Origin: an uncultured Clostridia bacterium
Lineage (GTDB): Bacteria; Bacillota_A; Clostridia; TANB77; CAG-508
Assembly (NCBI GenBank): GCA_944393295.1
Contig: CALXZR010000123.1
Span: forward strand, 1 to 15,997
DNA length: 15,997 nucleotides
Direction: 5' to 3'
Below are positions 1 through 9,664 of this stretch, piece by piece. A program made the position numbers and the translations under genes. How positions within the stretch are numbered: position 1 is the first letter of the stretch; every line of letters begins with the position of its first letter. Under the pieces are notes generated by a model. That model was not told where the DNA came from. It ran no database searches and worked only from the letters and a program-made list of their open reading frames with translations.

Positions 1-1788
1 AATTTTAGTATTATAGCACATATTGACCATGGTAAATCAACACTAGCAGATAGAATTATTGAGATGACAGGTGCTTTATCTTCTAGAGAAATGGAAGCTC
101 AAGTGCTAGACAATATGGATATAGAAAAAGAAAGAGGAATTACTATTAAATCACAAGCAGTAAAAATGAACTATACTGCTAAAGATGGAAATGTATATGA
201 ATTTAACTTAATAGATACTCCAGGGCATGTAGATTTTAACTATGAGGTTTCAAGAAGTTTAGCTGCTTGTGAAGGAGCAATTTTAGTAGTAGATAGTACT
301 CAAGGCGTTGAAGCACAAACTTTAGCAAATGTATATTTAGCTTTAGAAGACAATTTGGAAATAGTACCAGTAATAAATAAAGTAGACTTACCAAATGCAA
401 GACCCGAAGAAGTAAAACATGAAATAGAAGATATAATTGGAATTCCAGCAATGGACGCACCTTGCATATCTGCAAAAACAGGTTTAAATGTAGAAGAGGT
501 TTTAGAAAGAATTGTAACAGATATTCCAGCACCAAATGGAGATGTAAATGCTCCATTACAAGCTTTAATTTTTGACTCTTACTACGATAACTATAAGGGT
601 GCATTAAGCTATGTTAGAATAAAAAATGGAGCTGTAAAACCAAATGATGAGATTTTATTTATGGCAACAGGTAAAGTTTTTACAGTTACAGAAGTTGGAT
701 ATTTTGGTGCAGGAGAGTATATACCTACAGATAGATTAGAAGCTGGTGAAGTTGGATATATTTCAGCTAGTGTAAAAACTGTATCAGATTTACATGTCGG
801 AGATACTATAACTCTTAAAAATAATCCAGCAAAAGAGGCTTTACCAGGTTATAAAAAAGCAAATTCAATGGTTTATTGTGGCATGTATCCGGTAGACGGT
901 AGTGAATATGAAAATTTAAAAGAAGCTTTAGAAAAATTAAAATTAAATGATGCGGCACTTCAGTATGAGCCAGAAAGCTCTGCTGCACTTGGATTTGGAT
1001 TTAGATGTGGCTTTTTAGGTCTACTACATTTAGAAATAATAATAGAAAGATTAGAAAGAGAATTTGATTTAGGGCTTATTACAACAGCTCCATCAGTAAT
1101 TTACAAAGTTCATAAAACAGATGGACAAGTATTAGATATCTATAATCCAACAGATTTACCAGCATCCACAGAAATAAAAATGATAGAAGAGCCTATAATG
1201 AAGGCTGAGATTATGATTCCAAAAGAATTTGTTGGAAATGTTATGGATGTGTGCCAAAATAGAAGAGGAACATATTTAGACATGCGATATTTAGATGAAA
1301 ATCGTGTTACAGTAGAATATGATTTACCTTTAAACGAAATAATATATGATTTTTTTGATACAATAAAATCAAAAACAAAGGGATATGCATCAGTAGATTA
1401 TGAGTTTAAAGAATATAGAAAAGCAGATTTAATAAGATTAGATTTGTATATAAATAATGAACAAGTAGATGCTTTATCTTTCATAGTACATAAAGATAGT
1501 GCATATTCAAGAGGAAGAAAGATGGCAGAAAAATTGAAAACTGTTATACCACGTCAATTATTTGAAATTCCTATTCAAGCAGTAGTTGGTGGAAAAATAA
1601 TTGCAAGAGAAACAATTTCTGCAATGAGAAAAGATGTACTTGCTAAATGCTATGGTGGAGATATTACAAGAAAGAAAAAACTATTAGAAAAACAAAAACG
1701 TGGTAAAAAGAAGATGAGACAAATAGGAAATGTAGAAGTACCACAGGAAGCATTTTTATCAGTGCTTAAATTAAATGATGAAGAATAG
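1..1788 (+). CDS. lepA: Elongation factor 4 (LepA), 5' end cut off by the window
   Basis: Ribosome-bound translational GTPase that acts on stalled or mis-translocated 70S ribosomes in the cytoplasm and affects ribosome assembly. The reading frame is open from base 1 ([14 protein letters not shown]...), so the ATG at 64 is an internal Met. About 16 N-terminal residues are missing compared with the usual ~600-residue protein; 595 codons are present. Visible GTPase motifs are the P-loop AHIDHGKST, the switch I region with [17 protein letters not shown] and SAK. Domain II, the EF-G-like domains III and V ([19 protein letters not shown]) and the LepA-specific basic C-terminus ([21 protein letters not shown]) follow in order. 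It is the first visible gene of an apparent operon with rlmB, 29 nt downstream. Identity is secure. Confidence 0.98.
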   Translation, partial: NFSIIAHIDHGKSTLADRIIEMTGALSSREMEAQVLDNMDIEKERGITIKSQAVKMNYTAKDGNVYEFNLIDTPGHVDFNYEVSRSLAACEGAILVVDSTQGVEAQTLANVYLALEDNLEIVPVINKVDLPNARPEEVKHEIEDIIGIPAMDAPCISAKTGLNVEEVLERIVTDIPAPNGDVNAPLQALIFDSYYDNYKGALSYVRIKNGAVKPNDEILFMATGKVFTVTEVGYFGAGEYIPTDRLEAGEVGYISASVKTVSDLHVGDTITLKNNPAKEALPGYKKANSMVYCGMYPVDGSEYENLKEALEKLKLNDAALQYEPESSAALGFGFRCGFLGLLHLEIIIERLEREFDLGLITTAPSVIYKVHKTDGQVLDIYNPTDLPASTEIKMIEEPIMKAEIMIPKEFVGNVMDVCQNRRGTYLDMRYLDENRVTVEYDLPLNEIIYDFFDTIKSKTKGYASVDYEFKEYRKADLIRLDLYINNEQVDALSFIVHKDSAYSRGRKMAEKLKTVIPRQLFEIPIQAVVGGKIIARETISAMRKDVLAKCYGGDITRKKKLLEKQKRGKKKMRQIGNVEVPQEAFLSVLKLNDEE

Positions 1789-1817
1789 AAAACAAATTTA
1801 ATAGAGAGGAAAATAAA

Positions 1818-2711
1818 ATGAGAGAAAGCTACAGAGATAAGCAAAATAGAAGGGCTAGAATTGCCAGAGAAAAACAACAAAAAAACCTTAATAAGAAAAA
1901 GAATAATTCTAAAAAACCAGAAAAAGATTTTTCTAAAAAAACTAATTATCAAAAAACAAATAATATAATTAATGAAGAAAAAGTATATGAAGATGTTATT
2001 GCTGGAAGAAATGCTGTACTTGAACTTTTAAAATCAGATAAGGATATAAATAAAATTTTTGTAGAGCGTGGAGAAAAGCATGGCTCTATAAACGAAATTA
2101 TTGCAAAAGCTAGAGATTTAAAAATAGTTCTAGTAGAAGTTGATAGAAATAAATTAGATAGTATGGCAGAAAACCATCAAGGAGTTGTTGCAGTAGTCCC
2201 ACCTTTTAATTATTGTGAAGTAGAAGATATTTTAGAATTGGCAAGAAGCAAAAATGAAGACCCATTTATTGTTATTTTAGATGGAATAGAAGATCCACAT
2301 AATTTGGGTTCAATTATTAGAACGGCAGAAACAGCAGGAGTTCATGGAATTATAATTCCAAAGAGAAGAAATGCTACTGTAAATAGCACCGTTTCAAAGG
2401 TTTCAGCAGGTGCAACAAGTTATATGAAAATAGCTAGAGTAAATAATCTAAACGAAACAATAAGAAAATTGAAAGAGGAAGGTCTATGGGTTATTGGTAC
2501 AGATGGCTATGCAAAAACTCTATATTATAATCAAGACTTAAAAGGGCCTTTGGCAATAATTATTGGTAGTGAAGGTTTTGGAATGAGCAAACTTGTAAAG
2601 GATAATGCAGATATTTTAATAAAAATTCCAATGAAAGGACAAATAACATCATTGAATGCTTCTGTATCAGCAGGAATTATTATTTATGAAGCTGTAAAGC
2701 AAAGAAATTAA
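1818..2711 (+). CDS. rlmB: 23S rRNA 2'-O-ribose methyltransferase RlmB (SpoU/TrmH family)
   Basis: Predicted SAM-dependent methyltransferase that 2'-O-methylates a guanosine in the 23S rRNA peptidyl-transferase region (G2251 in E. coli numbering). Residues 1-55 form a very basic Lys/Asn/Arg-rich extension, probably for RNA binding. Residues about 58-135 match the L30e-like substrate-binding domain (VIAGRNAVLELL). Residues about 148-297 are the SPOUT catalytic domain, with motif 1 (DPHNLGSIIRTAETAG, N162 and R168), motif 2 (GSEGFGM, 250-256) and motif 3 (SLNASVSAG, 278-286). The trefoil-knot motifs are complete. The start ATG follows AGAGAGGA. It lies 29 nt after lepA. The exact target nucleotide is inferred from family resemblance; another TrmH-family target such as a tRNA is less likely. 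Confidence 0.93.
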   Translation: MRESYRDKQNRRARIAREKQQKNLNKKKNNSKKPEKDFSKKTNYQKTNNIINEEKVYEDVIAGRNAVLELLKSDKDINKIFVERGEKHGSINEIIAKARDLKIVLVEVDRNKLDSMAENHQGVVAVVPPFNYCEVEDILELARSKNEDPFIVILDGIEDPHNLGSIIRTAETAGVHGIIIPKRRNATVNSTVSKVSAGATSYMKIARVNNLNETIRKLKEEGLWVIGTDGYAKTLYYNQDLKGPLAIIIGSEGFGMSKLVKDNADILIKIPMKGQITSLNASVSAGIIIYEAVKQRN

Positions 2712-2729
2712 TTTACGAAAGAGGAAATT

Positions 2730-3128
2730 ATGGAAGAGGAAATCATATTAAAGGTAAAAAAATCTGGAATTTTAGATGTTTTAAACATAATTTTAAAAAT
2801 TTATGCTGTATTTTTGTTTTTTTTATCACTTATTATTCAATCAAGTGAAACAATAATCCAAACAGGAATTATGATAGTAGCTATTATAATTTTTGAATTT
2901 ATAAATGACGGAGAAATTGTATTGTCAGATAAAGGAGTAAATATAGCAAATATTGGTTTTACTAAATGGAGAGATATTGAAAGATTTGATATATATAAAA
3001 ATACTTTATCAGTTAAGATAAGAAAAGAAAAAACAAGAAAAATACAGATAGATTTGAAAGAAAGCAAAATTAATATAACAAATGCTAGTAGATTTGCAGA
3101 AGCTAAGATAGAAAGATATAAGCAATAA
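2730..3128 (+). CDS. Small membrane protein, two TM helices plus PH-like C-terminal region
   Basis: Not recognised as a named family. The 132-residue protein has two hydrophobic stretches (about 17-37 and 42-58) separated by a short polar turn. A soluble C-terminal part follows that is rich in predicted beta strands (EIVLSDKGVNIANIGFTKW, then the charged strands DIYKNTLSVKIRKEKTRKIQI). This two-helix-then-beta layout, with a tryptophan in a 'W-R-D-I' turn, resembles small bacterial PH-like (YcxB/bPH-type) membrane proteins; that is inference from architecture. It starts 18 nt after rlmB behind GAGGAAAT, so it is probably the last gene of the lepA-rlmB operon. No enzymatic motif is visible. 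Confidence 0.72.
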   Translation: MEEEIILKVKKSGILDVLNIILKIYAVFLFFLSLIIQSSETIIQTGIMIVAIIIFEFINDGEIVLSDKGVNIANIGFTKWRDIERFDIYKNTLSVKIRKEKTRKIQIDLKESKINITNASRFAEAKIERYKQ

Positions 3129-3167
3129 TTTTAAGGATTGGGAATACCTACCAAAATACAACTGTTT

Positions 3168-3196
3168 TTGAAAGTATTCATAAAAACACTTAAAAT
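3168..3196 (+). promoter_or_regulatory. Probable sigma-A promoter for pyrG
   Basis: TTGAAA (3168-3173), a 17-bp spacer and TAAAAT (3191-3196). A second possible -10, TATAAT at 3234-3239, lacks a good -35. Either start would place the hairpin at 3279-3311 inside the pyrG leader. Confidence 0.55.
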
Positions 3197-3278
3197 AGAA
3201 AAATAAAAAATATAAAAAATTGCTTGATTTTTTTATAATAAAATGATAAACTAAATTCATCAAAAGGAAGAATTTTGA

Positions 3279-3316
3279 ACAGATTAAAAAAAAACTCTTT
3301 TTTTAATCTGTTTTTT
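3279..3316 (+). terminator. Intrinsic terminator / candidate attenuator in the pyrG leader
   Basis: A perfect 14-bp stem, ACAGATTAAAAAAA (3279-3292) with TTTTTTTAATCTGT (3298-3311), closes a 5-nt loop and is followed by more T residues. It lies 151 nt after the upstream stop codon and 44 nt before pyrG. No promoter is visible between the hairpin and the pyrG start, so pyrG transcripts probably read through it. That placement suggests attenuation. It could simply end the upstream operon if an unseen promoter exists. Confidence 0.75.
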
Positions 3317-3354
3317 GTTTTTGGTAAAAGTATAGAGTTTGAAAGGAGCAATAA

Positions 3355-4953
3355 ATGAACACAAAATATGTATTTATAACTGGAGGTGTTGTATCTGGCT
3401 TAGGTAAAGGAATAACAGCATCATCTTTAGGAAGATTATTAAAAAATAGAGGATACAAAGTAGTAAATCAAAAGTTTGATCCTTATATAAATGTTGATCC
3501 AGGTACAATGAGTCCTTACGAACATGGAGAAGTTTTTGTAACAGATGATGGAGCTGAAACAGATTTGGATTTGGGACATTACGAAAGATTTACAGATGTA
3601 AATTTAACTAAAAATAGTAGTATAACTTCAGGAAAAATTTATCAAAGTGTAATAGAAAAGGAAAGAAGAGGGGATTATTTGGGAAAAACAGTTCAGGTAA
3701 TTCCACATGTTACGAATGAGATAAAAGATAAAATTTATAGCTTTGAAAATTCTGATGTTGATATTGTAATTACAGAGCTTGGAGGAACTGTTGGAGATAT
3801 TGAGAGTTTAGCTTTTATAGAAGCTATTCGTCAAGTAGGATTAGAAAAAGCAAGAGAAGATGTTTTATATATACACGTTACTCTATTACCATATATTTCA
3901 GGTTCAAATGAATTAAAATCAAAACCAACACAACACTCTGTAAAAGAGTTGCAATCTTTTGGTATAAAACCAGATATATTAGTTTGTAGAAGTGAAATGG
4001 AAATATCAGATGAGATAAGAGTCAAATTAGCACTATTTTGTAATGTGCGTCCAGAAAATGTTATTCCAAATTTAACGGCAGAAAATTTATATGCAGTTCC
4101 AATAATGTTAGAAAAACAAGGCTTAGCAATTGCTGCGTGCAAGCACCTTAAATTAGATAATATTGCTCCTAATAATGAAGCTTGGGAAGAAATGCTTGAT
4201 AAAATTAGAAATCTAGATAAAGAAGTAAAAATTGCATTAGTAGGAAAATATATGCTATTACAAGATTCTTATTTATCTGTCGCAGAAAGTTTAAGACATG
4301 GAGGCTTTGCAAATTCTGCAAAGGTGGACATAGGTTTTATTGATTCTGAAACCATAAACGAAGAAAATGTTGCAGATATTTTAAAAGAATATGATGGAAT
4401 ATTAGTTCCAGGAGGTTTTGGTTCAAGAGGAATTGAAGGTAAATTATGTGCTATTAAATATGCAAGAGAAAATAAAATTCCATTTTTGGGAATTTGTTTA
4501 GGAATGCAAATGGCAGTTGTTGAATTTGCTAGAAATGTATTAGGTTTAAAAGATGCAAATTCAGCAGAGTTTGATAAAAATACAAATAATCCAGTAATAC
4601 ATATAATGGAGGACCAAAAGCAAATTACAAAAAAAGGTGGAACAATGCGTTTAGGTGCTTATCCATGTAAAATAAAGAAAGATACATTAGCTTATAACAT
4701 ATATGGAGAAGAGAATATTTCAGAAAGACATAGACATAGATTTGAGTATAATAATGATTATAAAGAAAGACTAGAAGAAGCTGGCTTAATTTGCTCTGGA
4801 ACTTCACCAGATGGTAGCTTAGTAGAAATTGTAGAAAATGTAAATCATCCTTTCTTTATAGCAGGGCAATTTCACCCAGAATTTAAATCTAGACCAGATA
4901 GACCAGCTCCATTATTTAAAGCTTTTGTAAAAGCAGCACTTGATAATAAATAA
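3355..4953 (+). CDS. pyrG: CTP synthase
   Basis: Converts UTP to CTP using ATP and glutamine-derived ammonia, the last step of de novo pyrimidine nucleotide synthesis, in the cytoplasm. The 532-residue length is normal. The N-terminal synthase domain (about 1-265) has the P-loop [17 protein letters not shown] and the metal/UTP-binding [11 protein letters not shown]. The C-terminal class I glutamine amidotransferase domain (about 290-530) has the oxyanion glycines VPGGFGSRG, the nucleophile Cys381 in GICLGMQ, and His507/Glu509 in QFHPEF. The start follows GAAAGGAG with good spacing. The leader carries a promoter and a strong hairpin, so expression is probably controlled by attenuation, as is common for pyrG in Firmicutes. 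Identity is certain. Confidence 0.99.
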   Translation: MNTKYVFITGGVVSGLGKGITASSLGRLLKNRGYKVVNQKFDPYINVDPGTMSPYEHGEVFVTDDGAETDLDLGHYERFTDVNLTKNSSITSGKIYQSVIEKERRGDYLGKTVQVIPHVTNEIKDKIYSFENSDVDIVITELGGTVGDIESLAFIEAIRQVGLEKAREDVLYIHVTLLPYISGSNELKSKPTQHSVKELQSFGIKPDILVCRSEMEISDEIRVKLALFCNVRPENVIPNLTAENLYAVPIMLEKQGLAIAACKHLKLDNIAPNNEAWEEMLDKIRNLDKEVKIALVGKYMLLQDSYLSVAESLRHGGFANSAKVDIGFIDSETINEENVADILKEYDGILVPGGFGSRGIEGKLCAIKYARENKIPFLGICLGMQMAVVEFARNVLGLKDANSAEFDKNTNNPVIHIMEDQKQITKKGGTMRLGAYPCKIKKDTLAYNIYGEENISERHRHRFEYNNDYKERLEEAGLICSGTSPDGSLVEIVENVNHPFFIAGQFHPEFKSRPDRPAPLFKAFVKAALDNK

Positions 4954-4971
4954 ATTTATATGAAAGGAAAA

Positions 4972-4990
4972 TTGGCAAGTTTTTAGCCAA
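4972..4990 (+). promoter_or_regulatory. Short hairpin between a Shine-Dalgarno-like AAAGGA and the SPFH gene start
   Basis: TTGGC (4972-4976) can pair with GCCAA (4986-4990) around a 9-nt loop. AAAGGA (4964-4969) is too far from the ATG at 5001 in linear RNA, but folding the hairpin would bring it closer. The stem is only 5 bp, so this is tentative. Confidence 0.3.
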
Positions 4991-5000
4991 GAAGAACAGT

Positions 5001-5954
5001 ATGAAGTTTGTTAAAATACAAAAGACTAATTCTAAAATATTAGAATGTAGAGATTTGAATAATGATGTTTTGGTGCGTAGAGTTAATACTGAAATTTATA
5101 ATCATATGCATGTTAGAATATTAAAAAATCAATATGCAATATTAATAGAAAGTGGTAGAGTTATTGCGGTATGTGATAAAGCTGGAGATTACGAAATTGA
5201 TTTTGATTTAAAAGATGATTCAAATCGATTAAAAATGTGGTGTGAATATAATGATGAAAAAACGAAAGATTTACCACTTTCAATAGTTTTTATAAATTTA
5301 AAGGAAATTAAAGAAAATAAATTTTATTTTAAAAAACCTATTGAATACGTAGATTGGACTAATTGCCATTATGATGAGAATTTAAAACAAAAAGTACCAT
5401 TAAAAACAGAATTTGTTGGAGATGGAAAATTTAATTTTATTATAGAAAATCCGGTTTTGTTTTTAAATTCAATTCTTGGAATTAGAGAGCATTATACTAA
5501 ACAAGAGTTAATGGAGCAAATACGAAAAATAGTTGTAAATTCTATTAAATTAGGTATAAATGAGCTTGGAGAAGAATATAAATTATCTATACAGCTAGTA
5601 AAAAATAAATCAAACGAACTAGAAATTAGAGTAAGCCAAAACGACTATGATGAAAAGCTTGCAAAGAGAGGAATAAAAATTACTTATTTTGAAATTACAA
5701 ATTTTGAAGAAGTTAATGAGACTAAACAAAAGGCTAATAAAGAAAATTTTGAGAGTTTATTTTTACAGTTGTATAAAGCAAGTAAGAATCCTGAATTTAT
5801 AGAGGCAAAAAATATAACTGTTAGTGTAGATGAAAACGGAGAAATAATAGCAAAGAAATTGGAAAATCTTTGTAAAAGATGTGGTAGTAAAATAAGCAGA
5901 GATGATGTTTATTGTAAAAACTGTGGCGCTAAGATTCTTGAAAGTAAGCAATAA
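5001..5954 (+). CDS. YdjI-like SPFH/virion-core-type protein with C-terminal zinc ribbon
   Basis: Resembles the bacterial YdjI group (stomatin/prohibitin-like 'virion core protein' family with a terminal Zn ribbon) in length (317 residues) and layout. The N-terminal beta-rich part (about 15-60) contains VRILKNQYAILIESGRVIAVCDKAGDYEID, the usual 'must-be-seen-by-cell, G-x-Y' entry to the SPFH fold. Residues about 130-240 continue the SPFH-like domain, with an N-P-x-x-F-L-N segment. The C-terminus has two CxxC pairs (Cys291/294 and Cys305/308) forming a zinc ribbon. There is no transmembrane helix. Such proteins are linked to membrane stress and to recruitment of partner proteins; the role here is inferred. 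It starts 47 nt after pyrG. The Shine-Dalgarno near the ATG is weak (GAAGAA); AAAGGA lies farther upstream, behind a short hairpin. Confidence 0.72.
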   Translation: MKFVKIQKTNSKILECRDLNNDVLVRRVNTEIYNHMHVRILKNQYAILIESGRVIAVCDKAGDYEIDFDLKDDSNRLKMWCEYNDEKTKDLPLSIVFINLKEIKENKFYFKKPIEYVDWTNCHYDENLKQKVPLKTEFVGDGKFNFIIENPVLFLNSILGIREHYTKQELMEQIRKIVVNSIKLGINELGEEYKLSIQLVKNKSNELEIRVSQNDYDEKLAKRGIKITYFEITNFEEVNETKQKANKENFESLFLQLYKASKNPEFIEAKNITVSVDENGEIIAKKLENLCKRCGSKISRDDVYCKNCGAKILESKQ

Positions 5955-5995
5955 GCTAAATACTGTGAAAATTTTGTGAAATTTAAAAATTAGTA

Positions 5996-6022
5996 TTGAC
6001 AATTGAAGTAAAAAGGTATAAA
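5996..6022 (+). promoter_or_regulatory. groESL promoter
   Basis: Perfect -35 TTGACA (5996-6001). The -10 is either TATAAA (6017-6022, 15-bp spacer) or TAAATT (6019-6024, 17-bp spacer). It lies directly upstream of and partly abuts the CIRCE operator, the usual layout for HrcA-controlled chaperonin operons. Confidence 0.8.
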
Positions 6023-6025
6023 TTA

Positions 6026-6052
6026 TTAGCAGTCGAAGAAAAAGACTGCTAA
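6026..6052 (+). promoter_or_regulatory. CIRCE operator (HrcA-binding inverted repeat), symmetric variant
   Basis: TTAGCAGTC, a 9-nt spacer, then GACTGCTAA. The textbook CIRCE is TTAGCACTC-N9-GAGTGCTAA. Each arm here differs at one position, and the two changes compensate, so dyad symmetry is perfect. It lies 25 nt before groES. By family knowledge the HrcA repressor binds it and is released on heat or protein-folding stress; hrcA itself is not in this window. Confidence 0.92.
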
Positions 6053-6071
6053 TATTATTTTAAGGAGGTAA

Positions 6072-8012
<1,941 letters not shown>

Positions 8013-8032
8013 AATTTAATTTAAATAAAATG

Positions 8033-8059
8033 AAAGTGTACCTTTATTGGTACACTTTT
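8033..8059 (+). terminator. First hairpin after groEL
   Basis: AAAGTGTACC (8033-8042) pairs perfectly with GGTACACTTT (8049-8058) around a 6-nt loop and is followed by T and C. Because the stem is flanked by T-rich sequence on the opposite strand too, it may also stop the convergent minus-strand gene. Confidence 0.75.
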
Positions 8060-8064
8060 CTACT

Positions 8065-8101
8065 AATAAGAGCTAAGCAAAAGAAATGCTTAGCTCTTAT
8101 T
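8065..8101. terminator. Second, 15-bp hairpin between the convergent groEL and small Cys-rich genes
   Basis: AATAAGAGCTAAGCA (8065-8079) pairs perfectly with TGCTTAGCTCTTATT (8087-8101) around AAAGAAA. It sits between two convergent genes, so it is probably bidirectional. The T tract is modest on either strand. Confidence 0.75.
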
Positions 8102-8124
8102 TAAGTTTAATTGCTATAATTTAA

Positions 8125-8247
8125 TTAGCAACCGCAACCTCTGCCATTGTTATTTCCACAACAACAGAATATGATTATTAAAAGAATTATGATCCATAAA
8201 CAATCATTATCCATGAATCCACATCCACAACCTCTGTTCTCTGGCAT
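8125..8247 (-). CDS. Small high-cysteine, glycine-rich hydrophobic protein (HCB-like)
   Basis: A 40-residue protein. It opens with MPENRGCGCGF, carries a strongly hydrophobic core (LWIIILLIIIF, about 17-27) and ends in a Cys-Gly-Asn tail (CCCGNNNGRGCGC). Eight cysteines lie in three clusters. This layout resembles the tiny clostridial proteins annotated as chorion-class high-cysteine proteins, and more loosely YjcZ-type spore-associated peptides; the resemblance is from memory of the pattern. The ATG at 8247 is chosen because GGGAGGG lies just upstream on the minus strand. A longer in-frame start at 8358 would add 37 residues with no ribosome binding site. It could be a membrane or spore-coat peptide. 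Confidence 0.8.
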   Translation of the reverse strand: MPENRGCGCGFMDNDCLWIIILLIIIFCCCGNNNGRGCGC

Positions 8248-8302
8248 ATTGTTTCCCTCCCTTATAGTAATGTCTTTAATTTCTTTATCTTTTGTATAAT
8301 AC

Positions 8303-8328
8303 ATAGTATGAAAAAAACAAAAATGTGT
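8303..8328 (-). promoter_or_regulatory. Possible SigE/SigK-like promoter of the small Cys-rich gene
   Basis: On the minus strand, AC (8328-8327), a 16-nt spacer, then CATACTAT (8310-8303). This loosely fits mother-cell sporulation promoters (AC, 16-17 nt, CATAnnnT). An overlapping TATTAT (8301-8296) could be a sigma-A -10, but no good -35 precedes it. Speculative. Confidence 0.3.
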
Positions 8329-8350
8329 TACAAAAAGTAAATTAAACCAA

Positions 8351-8400
8351 AACGACAAAATACGATAAAATTAGATAAAAAACGACAAAATTATGAAAAA
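8351..8400. repeat. Five imperfect tandem 10-bp repeats upstream of the recombinase gene
   Basis: Successive 10-mers read aacgacaaaa, tacgataaaa, ttagataaaa, aacgacaaaa and ttatgaaaaa. The first and fourth are identical, the second and third differ by a few bases, and the fifth is the weakest. A period near one helical turn is typical of phased protein-binding or bent AT-rich DNA. It lies 111-160 bp before the recombinase start. Confidence 0.6.
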
Positions 8401-8457
8401 AGGAGAAAAAGTACAAAAAGAGTAAAAGTTTAGTAAAAAGCTCAATAATTCATCTTT

Positions 8458-8487
8458 TTGAAAAATTAAAGTAATTTATAGTAAAAT
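8458..8487 (+). promoter_or_regulatory. Possible promoter of the recombinase gene
   Basis: TTGAAA (8458-8463), an 18-bp spacer and TAAAAT (8482-8487), ending 23 nt before the ATG. Confidence 0.45.
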
Positions 8488-8510
8488 TCTGAGCCAGAGG
8501 TGGTTAATTA

Positions 8511-9446
8511 ATGAAAAAAGTTATTAAATTACAAAAGAGAGTAATTACATTTAAAACTATTGCAGAAGATTTTTTAATTTTCAAAAAGCAACAAATTAAG
8601 CAATCAACTTATTTTAATTACACGTATAAGATTCAAAAATATTTATTACCAGCATTTGAAGATTTGAGCTTAGAAGAAATTGCAGAATATGATTTTAATA
8701 GGTTTAGTGAGCTTTTACTAGAAAGTTCTCAAATATCTAATAAATTTTTAAAAGACATTTTATTAGTATTAAAATCAATATTAAAATATGCTGAGAAAAA
8801 ATATGATGTAAAAATGAAATTAGATTTGATTAATTTGCCAAGAGTTCGCTCTCATTCTTTGAAAGTATTTTCTGAAAGCGATAAAAGAAAAATTAAATCC
8901 TATTGTATGAACTCACAGAATACAAAAGAAATAGGAATTGCACTATGCTTGTATACAGGAATGAGAATTGGAGAAATATGTGCCTTAAAATGGGAGGATA
9001 TTGACTTAAATAAAAGATTAATTTATGTAAGGCATACCTTGCAAAGAGTATATGTTGATCGAAAAAATACAAAAATCTTAATTGATGCACCTAAATCTGA
9101 AAAGAGTATTAGAAATATACCAATGTCTAATATGATTTATTCAAAATTAAAAAGTATGCGAGAAAATTATAGTAAAGAAGATTTCTTTCTAACAGGGAAT
9201 AGTAAAAGCTTTATGGAACCAAGAGGTTATCAATATACTTTTAAGAAAATGCTTAAAGAGTGTAAAATTGCAGAAAGAAATTTTCATTGCTTAAGACATA
9301 CTTTTGCAACAGATTGTATAAGTGTAGGGATGGACGTTAAATCTTTAAGTGAAATACTAGGTCATTCTGATGTAGGTATTACTTTAAACAGATATGTACA
9401 TTCATCAGACAAAATTAAGAAACGTTATTTAGAAAAGCTAGCATAG
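8511..9446 (+). CDS. Tyrosine recombinase / integrase
   Basis: Site-specific recombinase that breaks and rejoins DNA through a 3'-phosphotyrosine link. The 311-residue length fits. The N-terminal SAM-like core-binding domain spans about 12-98 (FLIFKKQQIKQSTYFNYTYK). The catalytic domain spans about 118-311, with Arg152 in YTGMRIGEICALKW, a beta-hairpin lysine near 195, His259 and Arg262 in HCLRH, His285 in LGHSD, and nucleophile Tyr295 in NRYVHSS. All catalytic residues are present, so it is probably active. It resembles phage and conjugative-element integrases more than XerC/D. AGAGGTGG lies 7 nt before the ATG. No excisionase, replication or transfer gene is adjacent, so this may be a degraded or minimal element, or a stand-alone recombinase. 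Confidence 0.93.
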   Translation: MKKVIKLQKRVITFKTIAEDFLIFKKQQIKQSTYFNYTYKIQKYLLPAFEDLSLEEIAEYDFNRFSELLLESSQISNKFLKDILLVLKSILKYAEKKYDVKMKLDLINLPRVRSHSLKVFSESDKRKIKSYCMNSQNTKEIGIALCLYTGMRIGEICALKWEDIDLNKRLIYVRHTLQRVYVDRKNTKILIDAPKSEKSIRNIPMSNMIYSKLKSMRENYSKEDFFLTGNSKSFMEPRGYQYTFKKMLKECKIAERNFHCLRHTFATDCISVGMDVKSLSEILGHSDVGITLNRYVHSSDKIKKRYLEKLA

Positions 9447-9494
9447 CTAACCAAAATTTATTTTTAAAAATCCATAAAAACAATTTTATAGAGT

Positions 9495-9556
9495 AAGCTT
9501 ATTTATAAGGCATTCTTAATAAATATTATAAGAATTGCAAATAAATAAGCTTTTGT
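9495..9556 (+). terminator. Long hairpin after the recombinase gene
   Basis: AAGCTTATTTAT (9495-9506) pairs perfectly with ATAAATAAGCTT (9541-9552). Inside it GCA plus TTCTTA (9510-9518) pairs with TAAGAA plus TGC (9529-9538) with one bulge, leaving a 10-nt loop. T-rich sequence follows (TTGTTGTTTT). Probably the terminator of the recombinase gene, though 58 nt is long for that role. Confidence 0.6.
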
Positions 9557-9582
9557 TGTTTTAGTTGTAAGTTTTATTACAG

Positions 9583-9620
9583 CATAATGATTTGACACAT
9601 TATGTAAAGTGTATTATAAT
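9583..9620 (+). promoter_or_regulatory. Exact-consensus sigma-A promoter with overlapping inverted-repeat operator
   Basis: TTGACA (9592-9597), a 17-bp spacer and TATAAT (9615-9620) match the consensus at every position. CATAATG (9583-9589) and CATTATG (9598-9604) form an inverted repeat bracketing the -35 box. ACATTATGTAAAGT (9597-9610) also recurs, inverted, at 10332-10345. A promoter this strong with a palindrome across it suggests a repressor. Confidence 0.85.
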
Positions 9621-9664
9621 AATAAATGACAAAATTACACAATGATGTATTTTAGGAGGTATCA

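Noticed and set aside
64..66. ATG at 64 as the lepA start
   Set aside because: The same frame is open to base 1 and encodes the P-loop (AHIDHGKST) upstream of it, so the true start is outside the window.
8248..8358. Longer 77-residue form of the minus-strand Cys-rich protein
   Set aside because: No ribosome binding site precedes the upstream ATG, while GGGAGGG precedes the internal ATG at 8247 and the extension covers the likely promoter.
8351..8400. CRISPR array
   Set aside because: The units are only 10 bp, contiguous and imperfect, with no spacers and no cas genes nearby.
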